Shown: positions 1-5,749 of the stretch, piece after piece
Position numbering within the stretch: the stretch's first letter is position 1
Layout: the number at the start of each line of letters is the position of its first letter
Assembly (NCBI GenBank): GCA_021107495.1
Contig: JAIOSR010000273.1
Span: 1 to 18,369, forward strand
Length of the DNA: 18,369 bases
Source: Desulfobacterales bacterium
GTDB lineage: Bacteria > Desulfobacterota > DSM-4660 > Desulfatiglandales > Desulfatiglandaceae
Direction of reading: 5' to 3'
Notes under the pieces: generated by a model
The model's input: the letters and a program-made list of their open reading frames with translations, nothing else
Told to the model about the DNA's origin: nothing
Database searches by the model: none
Position numbers and translations under genes: made by a program

Positions 1-29
1 CTCATTAACCGGATGATCCAAAAATCAGA

Positions 30-779
30 TCAATCGACCATCTGTCCTAATGCCCTGCAAACAGAATCATGAACCACCAGATCTGCCTGGGAATCCAGGG
101 GTGTTTCATCCCGATTAATGATTATCAACCTTGCCCCGTTCCGAACTGCGTGAACCGGTATGGAAGCCGCGGGATAGACAACGAGGGAAGACCCCAAAAC
201 AATGCAGAGGTCGCATTTTCCCGCATACATAATCGCTTGTGTCATTTTGTCTTCCGGCATGGCCTGACCAAAGGAGATCGTGTCCGGTTTTAGAATACCG
301 GAACAATTATCGCAACAGGGTATTTTAACGCCCGACTTCAATCTTTGTTCGATTTCGTACCTGTCATAACTCTTTCCGCAATTCAGGCAGGAAACCGAGA
401 ATGCCGTACCATGTATTTCAATTATTTTGTCCGGGGAGTTTCCCGCCTTGTGATGCAGATGATCAATGTTCTGTGTGACAATGGCCAGTAGCTTTCCCCT
501 GTCTTCTAATGTCTTGATTGCCGAATGGGCGACGTTGGGGTCTGCATCTTTCATGGTGTCGTAGAACTCTGTGCTCATTTTCCAGTAGTTTTCCCGCGTT
601 TTTTCATCGGATATGATTTTTTGAAAATAGAAGTCCGAGGGGTCATATCTGTCCCAGACGCCGCCCGGGCTTCTGAAATCGGGAATACCCGATTCCGTGC
701 TCAGGCCGGCCCCGGTAAATACTAATATCTCCCGTGCATCCCCTATCATTTGCGCGGCCTTGCTGATTGGAATGTCCAT
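30..779 (-). CDS. cobB: Sir2-family NAD-dependent protein deacylase (sirtuin)
   Basis: Sirtuins remove acyl groups from protein lysines, using NAD+ and releasing nicotinamide and O-acyl-ADP-ribose; bacterial members act in the cytoplasm, often on acyl-CoA synthetases. The 249 residues are normal for a bacterial sirtuin. Visible motifs are the NAD-binding GAGLSTESGIPDFRS (23–37), TQNIDHLHH (102–110), the catalytic His in EIHGT (H123), a structural zinc site (C131, C134, then C155/C156 and C159), and GSSLVVYPAA (196–205). The start is supported by GGAG six bases before the ATG. It is transcribed divergently from the DUF3783 gene, with about 190 bp between them. The family is certain; the symbol and acyl preference (acetyl, succinyl or other) are inferred. 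Confidence 0.95.
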   Translation of the reverse strand: MDIPISKAAQMIGDAREILVFTGAGLSTESGIPDFRSPGGVWDRYDPSDFYFQKIISDEKTRENYWKMSTEFYDTMKDADPNVAHSAIKTLEDRGKLLAIVTQNIDHLHHKAGNSPDKIIEIHGTAFSVSCLNCGKSYDRYEIEQRLKSGVKIPCCDNCSGILKPDTISFGQAMPEDKMTQAIMYAGKCDLCIVLGSSLVVYPAASIPVHAVRNGARLIIINRDETPLDSQADLVVHDSVCRALGQMVD

Positions 780-889
780 AGGTTTCTCCGGCTTAAAGTG
801 CTCTCATTTATGGATGCGAATTTTCTTTCCTAACCTATACATGAAACAAGGTCAATCCCGCTGCGTGAAAAACCAAATTGACAAGGGGA

Positions 890-919
890 TTGATAATTAA
901 GGAAACAGTGTGTAATAAT
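890..919 (+). promoter_or_regulatory. candidate sigma-70 promoter for the DUF3783/holin-like pair
   Basis: TTGATA (890–895) is followed after 18 bp by AATAAT (914–919), five of six matches to the consensus -10 hexamer, and a TG lies just upstream. It is about 55 bp ahead of the ATG at 973 and points toward it. The spacing is one base longer than optimal and the region is AT-rich, so a chance match is possible. Confidence 0.35.
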
Positions 920-972
920 GACTTATACTTAAAATCAGCAGATCGTGTCCATGAATATAAAGGGGTTGCGCT

Positions 973-1401
973 ATGAGTCATGAAGGTACATTTAAAAAAG
1001 TGGGAAAATCAGGCAAAAAAATGTATGGACCCAAAAAGCTTCTGGTTTGTGGCTATCCCGAGCCGGAACAGCGGGCATTGCTTTCACTCTTAGAGAAAAA
1101 CGGGTTGAGTGCCTTCCCGGTGATATTTGCCACAAATGGCGATTTACAAAGGACCCTTAAGGAAGTTCTGGATTCAGATGACAGCCAAGGTCAGGGTGAG
1201 GTCTCTGACATGAAAAGGGCCGTCATTATGTCGGGATTTACTCAGAAGGAACTCCATATTCTAATGACAGCCTACCGGGGTTCCGACCTTCCTCCTCAAC
1301 TTTGGGCCACCCTTACGCCCATATCCGAGAACTGGTCTGTTGCCGATTTGCTGGCTGAACTGGCGGCAGAGGCAGAGGCTGTCAAAAAGCAAAGAAAGTA
1401 A
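973..1401 (+). CDS. DUF3783 domain-containing protein
   Basis: A 142-residue soluble protein with no signal peptide or membrane segment. After a basic N-terminal tail (about 1–20) comes a region beginning KKLLVCGYPEPEQ that resembles a receiver-like alpha/beta start. The C-terminal half holds the segment I recognise as DUF3783: AVIMSGFTQKELHILM (about 84–99), then PPQLWATLTPISENW (107–121), ending in a Lys/Arg-rich tail. No function is established for the family to my knowledge. The start is supported by AGGGG eight bases upstream of the ATG. The next gene starts 13 bp after the stop, so the two are probably co-transcribed. The DUF assignment is from memory of the conserved WATLTP motif. Confidence 0.8.
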   Translation: MSHEGTFKKVGKSGKKMYGPKKLLVCGYPEPEQRALLSLLEKNGLSAFPVIFATNGDLQRTLKEVLDSDDSQGQGEVSDMKRAVIMSGFTQKELHILMTAYRGSDLPPQLWATLTPISENWSVADLLAELAAEAEAVKKQRK

Positions 1402-1414
1402 TGGAAAAAGGGAA

Positions 1415-1828
1415 ATGATCGGTATCGTTATTAGATGGCTTATACTTACTGTGGCCATTACTCTTGCTTCTTATCTGATAGATGGCATAAGGGTGAGCGG
1501 TTTTTTCACTGCACTTTTTACGGCGGCTGTTCTCGGCATACTGAACGTTTTTTTTCGTCCGATAGTCCTTATCCTGACTCTCCCTGTCAATGTAATGACC
1601 CTGGGCCTTTTTACATTTGTAATAAACGCCTTTATGTTAAAGATGGCGTCTGGCGTTATTCCGGGATTTGAAGTCCGCGGATTCTGGCCCGCCGTTTTCG
1701 GTGCCCTGATCATAAGTGCCGTGAACTGGGGTTTGGGTTCTTTCATCAATGAAAAGGGAAGGGTGGAAAAAGTTGAGAGGCCGGACTATCTTGATCTGGA
1801 GAAAAGAGATGATGATACATGGGAATAA
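1415..1828 (+). CDS. small integral membrane protein, phage holin family 4 superfamily (YvlD-like)
   Basis: A 137-residue membrane protein with about four hydrophobic segments (roughly 2–21, 28–50, 55–77 and 88–110) and a short charged cytoplasmic tail rich in Asp, Glu and Lys. The pattern of an N-terminal helix, ILNVFFRPIVLILTLPVNVMTLGLF and a G..P.F....FW.A..G.... segment is typical of the 'phage holin family 4 / DUF360' proteins. These are widespread chromosomal proteins not known to act in lysis. The reading frame is open upstream to 1340, but that would overlap the DUF3783 gene. The ATG at 1415, after a purine-rich AAAAAGGGA, gives the natural start and a 13-bp gap. It converges with the small gene at 1844, with only 15 bp between stop codons. 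Confidence 0.85.
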   Translation: MIGIVIRWLILTVAITLASYLIDGIRVSGFFTALFTAAVLGILNVFFRPIVLILTLPVNVMTLGLFTFVINAFMLKMASGVIPGFEVRGFWPAVFGALIISAVNWGLGSFINEKGRVEKVERPDYLDLEKRDDDTWE

Positions 1829-1843
1829 AAATTCAAAATGGGG

Positions 1844-2116
1844 CTATTGCTTTTTCCGCAAAACAGAAATCAATTGTCTTGTTTCATGCCTCCATTTATC
1901 CATTTGTTCGCCCTTGGTAATTATTTTTGAGAACATCTTGATGGAGTCGGAAGGAGAAGTGATATAGCTCTGTCTTATTTTTATTGCAGAGCCTTGCTTC
2001 ACATATTCCGTCAGCGCATTGAAGAGTATTTCAATGAGATCCTCATCCTTAATGGACATGTCCACATTGAGGATCCTATTGTTTATGGATATGGTTACTT
2101 CCTTTGCTTCCTTCAT
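1844..2116 (-). CDS. small hypothetical protein (90 aa)
   Basis: I do not recognise this protein. It is 90 residues, hydrophilic and highly charged, without Cys pairs, signal peptide or membrane helices. The first part (about 5–25) looks like beta strands (VTISINNRILNVDMSI); the middle (25–42) and the Lys/Arg-rich C-terminus look helical. It is likely real because a strong Shine-Dalgarno sequence, GGGGGAG, lies six bases ahead of the ATG, and the gene fits between its neighbours without overlap. A plus-strand reading frame over the same bases (1749–1967) lacks such support and overlaps the holin-like gene. No function is proposed. Confidence 0.6.
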   Translation of the reverse strand: MKEAKEVTISINNRILNVDMSIKDEDLIEILFNALTEYVKQGSAIKIRQSYITSPSDSIKMFSKIITKGEQMDKWRHETRQLISVLRKKQ

Positions 2117-2226
2117 TTCAACTCCCCCTAAATAATTGCCTGCCTAACTCAAATTATTGCCCCACCAACGTGAGGCTTCTATTTTTAGGTCGTTTCGGAG
2201 TTGGTGATGGATTGTTTGATTAATTG

Positions 2227-2248
2227 AAAAAAACAAATGGGAAGCCAT
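2227..2248 (-). terminator. possible weak terminator after tRNA-Val
   Basis: Reading the minus strand past the tRNA, a short ATGG–CTTC–CCAT hairpin is followed two or three bases later by a run of seven T. The stem is only 4 bp, so this is a weak candidate. It sits about 25 bp beyond the encoded CCA end. Confidence 0.3.
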
Positions 2249-2273
2249 ACATGACTTTTTTGTTGCCTTTTAA

Positions 2274-2348
2274 TGGTGGGCGGTGAGGGATTTGAACCCT
2301 CGGCTTCCACCGTGTGAGGATGGCACTCTCCCGCTGAGTTAACCGCCC
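2274..2348 (-). tRNA. tRNA-Val, anticodon CAC
   Basis: The minus strand folds into a full cloverleaf. The acceptor stem is GGGCGGU paired with ACCGCCC; the D stem is ACUC/GAGU; the anticodon stem is CCAUC/GGUGG with loop CUCACAC; the variable loop is AAGCC; and the T arm is GAGGG–UUCAAAU–CCCUC. A discriminator A is followed by an encoded CCA. The anticodon CAC reads GUG valine codons. The gene is 75 nt including CCA. A repeat element begins about 33 bp upstream of its 5' end, so the promoter must lie in that short gap or in the element. Confidence 0.95.
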
Positions 2349-2380
2349 GTTTCGTTTTGATCCGTTAGTTGATCGGCTAT

Positions 2381-2532
2381 CAATTTGATGGACTCGTAAA
2401 AAGTCCATCAATCCCGCAAAGCGGGAGTGTGGGGGTGGAACCATTTGAATTCATTTCAAATGGCGGGGGAGGGGTATCCCTCCTCCTCCGAGGAAAAAGG
2501 CGTAGCGCGACTTTTTACTCGGTTATCAAATT
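2381..2532. repeat. MITE-like non-coding element with imperfect terminal inverted repeats
   Basis: The left end (2381–2405) and the reverse complement of the right end (2509–2532) share AATTTGAT, then a few divergent bases, then TAAAAAGTC. Between them are three small hairpins: TCCCGC–AAA–GCGGGA (2412–2426), the perfect 9-bp CCATTTGAA / TTCAAATGG with a 5-nt loop (2441–2463), and GGAGGG–GTAT–CCCTCC (2468–2483). No credible reading frame is present. A related end motif occurs at 17331. The 152-bp size, inverted ends and internal hairpins suggest a miniature mobile element or dispersed structured repeat; no target-site duplication is clear. It may also end transcription from rluB. Confidence 0.6.
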
Positions 2533-2576
2533 AGTTCATTAATACAATATAAATGCGGCACATGTAAACAAAAAAT

Positions 2577-3365
2577 TCAAACCATACCCACCATTTTTTT
2601 CAGGGAAACCACCTCTTCTGTCTCAATGTGGCGATATTCACCAACCTTTAAGTCTCCCAAGGTCAGGTTGCCGAAGCCTGTTCGAATTAGGTGAACCGTG
2701 TCGTATCCGACGGTATCTAACATGCGTCTTACCTGCCGGGATTTTCCCTGCGTAATGGTAATTCTCAGGATACTCTGTCTTGGGTTGCGCGAGATAACTG
2801 TCGGCTTGGAGCGACCGGTTGGCCCATCCTTTAATTGCACCCCTTTTTTCAGCAGTCGTATGGCCTCGTCGGTTATTTCACCGGTCACGGTGACCTTGTA
2901 AGTTCGTGGGACCTGGTAGCGGGGATGCATCATGCGGTAGGCCCATTCACCGTCATTGGTTAACAGCAGGAGTCCAAGGGTGTCGAAATCGAGCCTCCCC
3001 ACAGGATAAACCCTTTGAGGGATATCTCTCAAAAGATCCGTAACCAGAGGTCTGCCTTGAGGGTCCTTAAGGGTGCACATGTAGCCGAAAGGCTTGTTGA
3101 GCAACAGATAAAGCCTTGCGCTGGGTTTTGGTATTCCCTCACAGTCAACTTCTATTCGGTCAACGCCCCAGATTGCCCGGGCTCCGAGTTCATTAACCAT
3201 CTGCCCGTTGACCTTTACGCGCCCCGCCTTAATCCATTCATCAGCTTTGCGCCTTGAAGTAAGGCCGGCCGATGCCAATATTCGGTTAATCCTCTGGGGT
3301 GGGGCTTGTTTCCGGCTGGGTCCGGTCTTGTTCAACTTCGATTTTTTCTTCGCCGACTGAATCAT
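2577..3365 (-). CDS. rluB: RsuA/RluB-family 23S rRNA pseudouridine synthase
   Basis: Enzymes of this family isomerise a uridine of 23S rRNA near the peptidyl-transferase centre (U2605 in E. coli for RluB). A basic N-terminal tail precedes an S4 RNA-binding domain (about 24–70, INRILASAGLTSRRKADEWI). The catalytic domain holds the RLYLLLNKPFGYMCT strand, the active-site Asp in GRLDFDTLGLLLLTNDG (about D126) and GKSRQVRRM near the end. It lacks the long C-terminal extension of some RluB proteins. The frame is open to an ATG at 3407, which would overlap scpB by 122 nt. I chose the ATG at 3365 because it has a GAGGAAG Shine-Dalgarno; a TTG at 3335 is also possible. It is the last gene of the trpS–scpA–scpB–rluB cluster. 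RluB versus RluE/RsuA specificity is inferred. Confidence 0.9.
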   Translation of the reverse strand: MIQSAKKKSKLNKTGPSRKQAPPQRINRILASAGLTSRRKADEWIKAGRVKVNGQMVNELGARAIWGVDRIEVDCEGIPKPSARLYLLLNKPFGYMCTLKDPQGRPLVTDLLRDIPQRVYPVGRLDFDTLGLLLLTNDGEWAYRMMHPRYQVPRTYKVTVTGEITDEAIRLLKKGVQLKDGPTGRSKPTVISRNPRQSILRITITQGKSRQVRRMLDTVGYDTVHLIRTGFGNLTLGDLKVGEYRHIETEEVVSLKKMVGMV

Positions 3366-3939
3366 CCCGGCACTCTTCCTCTGAGATTGGTTTGGTTTGT
3401 TCTTCATCAGATACGAGATCCTTGATTTCCTTTAATTTGGGTAGCGAATTTATGTTCTTAAGATCAAAGACCTCAAGAAACCTTTTGGTAGTTCCATATA
3501 TGAGAGGTTTGCCGGGAAGGTTCTTTCGACCCATGATCCTGATAATATCCTTTTCCAGAAGTGTCCTCAATATTCCCCCTACATCCACTCCCCTCAGTCT
3601 TTCAATTTCCTGGCGGAGAATCGGCTGTTTGTAGGCTATGATGGCTAAGGTCTCAAAGGCCGCGCGCGACAAACGGGCAGGGGAGGTCTTAAGCATCTGA
3701 AGCACATAAGGTGCGTATTCGGCTTTTGTCCTGAACTGATAACCGCTGGCGACTTGTTTGAGAGAGAAACTTCTGCCCATGGTATCGTAATCGGTCAGGA
3801 GTTCTTCCAGTGACTGTTTAACGTCCGGAAGGGTGGCGTCCGGAAGCCATGAATGGATTTCATTTGCCGTGATCGGCTTGTCCGATGCAAACAGGAATGC
3901 CTCAATGATCAATTTGAGCGGTTTTGTCACTTTATCCAT
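3286..3939 (-). CDS. scpB: segregation and condensation protein B (ScpB)
   Basis: ScpB is the winged-helix 'kite' subunit of the Smc–ScpA–ScpB condensin, which compacts and segregates the chromosome. The protein begins with an IIEAFLFASDKPIT segment, followed by a first winged helix. A second winged helix contains SRAAFETLAIIAYKQPILRQEIERLRGVDVGGIL (about 90–125), the family signature, and an IYGTT.RFLE strand follows. The acidic, Pro- and Gln-rich C-terminal tail (about 175 onward) is outside the conserved core. I chose the ATG at 3939 because GGAG lies nine bases upstream and the start overlaps the scpA stop by 8 nt, suggesting translational coupling. The longer frame from 3963 adds eight residues but has no clear ribosome site. 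Confidence 0.93.
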   Translation of the reverse strand: MDKVTKPLKLIIEAFLFASDKPITANEIHSWLPDATLPDVKQSLEELLTDYDTMGRSFSLKQVASGYQFRTKAEYAPYVLQMLKTSPARLSRAAFETLAIIAYKQPILRQEIERLRGVDVGGILRTLLEKDIIRIMGRKNLPGKPLIYGTTKRFLEVFDLKNINSLPKLKEIKDLVSDEEQTKPISEEECRDDSVGEEKIEVEQDRTQPETSPTPED

Positions 3940-4666
3940 AACCGGTTTCTCCGTTTTCATCAAATGAGGGAATCAGTCGAATCTGACTTTCGGCAGTGGG
4001 CTGGAATATTTTTATCAGACCAATATGAACCAATTCCAGCAGGGCTAGAAAAGTGACGATAAATTCCGAAACAGTTCGATCTGCATCAAAAATCTCGTTA
4101 AAGAATATGGCTCCTCTTTCTTTCAAAAGGGCAATGATGATCTCTGTTTTTTCTTTTATGGACCATTGCGCAATCTTTAGTTTCAATTGAGCGCCGGGCA
4201 ACCTCTGCTCCATGATTCGCTTGAATGCGTCCATCAATTGAAAGAGATTGACATCTAATTGGGGGTCTTCATCTTTTATTTTTGCTAAGAATCCGGGTGA
4301 CAACTGACGCGCAAAGACGTCACGGTCTAAAATTTCTCTGTCCGAAAGCTCACCGGCAATCTCCTTGAAACGCATATATTCCACGAGTGATCGTGTGATC
4401 TCATTTCGGGGATCTTCTTCTTCATCTTCCTTTGCGGGAAGAAGCATCTTTGATTTTATGTGAACAAGCGTGGAGGCCATTACTAAAAAATCACCGGCCA
4501 GGTCTATATTAAGCGCCTTCATTATATCCAGATATTCCAGATACTGATCCGTAATGGTCGCAATAGGAATATCGAAGATATCCACCTCGTTTTTGTGTAT
4601 AAGGTGGATCAAGAGATCCAGGGGACCCTCGAATATCTCGAGTTTGACTTCATAGTTCTCTGTCAT
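3932..4666 (-). CDS. scpA: segregation and condensation protein A (ScpA)
   Basis: ScpA is the kleisin that bridges the Smc heads and binds ScpB. The 244 residues are normal for the family. The N-terminal signature YEVKLEIFEGPLDLLIHLIHKNEVDIFDIPIATITDQYLEYL (about 5–46) binds the Smc neck. An ASTLVHIKSKMLLP helix follows, then an acidic linker. The C-terminal winged helix (about 175–235) should bind the Smc cap. The ATG overlaps the trpS stop in an ATGA, and the 3' end overlaps scpB by 8 nt, so trpS, scpA and scpB are very likely one operon. No smc gene lies in the window. Confidence 0.95.
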   Translation of the reverse strand: MTENYEVKLEIFEGPLDLLIHLIHKNEVDIFDIPIATITDQYLEYLDIMKALNIDLAGDFLVMASTLVHIKSKMLLPAKEDEEEDPRNEITRSLVEYMRFKEIAGELSDREILDRDVFARQLSPGFLAKIKDEDPQLDVNLFQLMDAFKRIMEQRLPGAQLKLKIAQWSIKEKTEIIIALLKERGAIFFNEIFDADRTVSEFIVTFLALLELVHIGLIKIFQPTAESQIRLIPSFDENGETGYG

Positions 4667-5645
4667 ATCTTGACTGCCGCTCTCACCTCTTCGAGTGTTT
4701 CACGGGCAATCGCCCTGGCCCGTTTGTTGCCTTCTTCCATGATTTCTTTGACCTTTTTGATGTCAGACTCCAATTCCTTTCTCTTGGCCCTTATCGGCTC
4801 AATGCCTTTTTTCAGCCCGGCGGCCATCACCTTTTTGCAGTCCACACAACCGATGGCGGCAGACTTGCATTCTCCATTGATCCTTTTTATCGTTTCAGGG
4901 TCGGTATAGATTTCATGGAACGAGTAGACGTTGCAAATATCGGGATTTCCGGGATCGTTTCTCCTGGCCCTTTGCGGGTCGGTGATCATTTGTCCCACTT
5001 TCCTGTCAATCTCTTCATCCGTGTCCGTGAGAAATATGGCATTATCATAACTCTTGCTCATTTTCCGCCTGTCTATACCCAGCAGCTTTGATGTGGGGGT
5101 CAGGAGGACATCGGGAACCGAAATACCTCTCCATACAGGTGGTTGAATCGGCGGGCGATTTCCCTGGTCAGTTCAACGTGAGGGGCCTGGTCTTCGCCGA
5201 CCGGCACACCGTTGGCCTTATACATTAAAATATCAGCGGCTTGCAGTACCGGATAGCCTAAAAAACCGTAAGTATAAACGTCTTTCTGGGTGAGTTCTCT
5301 GAGTTGCTCCTTATAAGTGGGATTTCTCTCCAGCCAGGGCAGGGGAGTGATCATGGAAAATATAAGGTAAAGCTCTGCATGCTCCTTTATGTGAGATTGA
5401 ATAAAAAATGTGGATGCGTCCGGGTCAAGCCCTACTGAAATCCAGTCCATTATAATGTCATAGGTGCTTTCTCTAATAATATCAGGATGTGCATACTCGC
5501 TGGTAAGGGCATGCCAGTCAGCTATGAAATAGGAACAATCATATTCCTCCTGGAGCTTTCTCCAGTTCAGAAGGGCACCATGCAGGTGTCCAAGATGCAT
5601 TTTTCCTGTAGGCCTCATTCCACTGAGGATACTCTTTTTTTTCAT
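4663..5645 (-). pseudogene. trpS: tryptophan–tRNA ligase gene, interrupted by a single-base frameshift
   Basis: TrpS charges tRNA-Trp in the cytoplasm. The N-terminal part, from the ATG at 5645 (GGGAG eight bases upstream), has the class I HxGH signature HLGH (17–20) inside GMRPTGKMHLGHLHG, and GYPVLQAADILMY further on. This frame ends at a TGA at 5100–5102 after reading GEVFRFPMSS. Another frame continues VPDVLLTPTSKLLGIDRRKMSKSYDN from about 5118 with no stop, giving the KMSKS loop (5050–5064) and the rest of the enzyme to 4663. One missing base near 5119–5123 explains the break: TTT.CGGTTCCC should read F-P-V-P. Restored, the protein is about 327 residues, the normal length. The enzyme is essential, so a sequencing or assembly error is the likeliest cause, but a true mutation with a second trpS elsewhere is possible. 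Confidence 0.9.
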
Positions 5646-5697
5646 TCTTTGTACTCCCGTCTGGATCGAAAATCGTCGATTGGTGGTTGTCAAATGA

Positions 5698-5718
5698 CAT
5701 CAGGTTTCAGTGTTCAGC
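5698..5718 (-). repeat. three-unit 7-bp degenerate tandem repeat (CTGAA type)
   Basis: On the minus strand, upstream of trpS, three heptads lie in perfect phase: GCTGAAC, ACTGAAA, CCTGATG. A very similar trio occurs on the plus strand at 17236–17256. It sits in the roughly 100-bp gap between the fusion nucleotidyltransferase and trpS. Confidence 0.45.
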
Positions 5719-5749
5719 ACCTTGTTTAAATTCCAGTGGAGTGCAGTTC

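Noticed and set aside
1415..1828. Holin-like protein as a sign of a prophage
   Set aside because: This superfamily is common on bacterial chromosomes and no other phage gene lies nearby.
4663..5693. trpS as two separate genes (5100–5693 and 4663–5061)
   Set aside because: The second frame is open back past its ATG to the break point and supplies the exact residues expected between the two halves, so it is one gene with a frameshift.
5698..5718. Short direct repeats as a CRISPR array
   Set aside because: Units are 7 bp with no spacers, and no cas gene is present.
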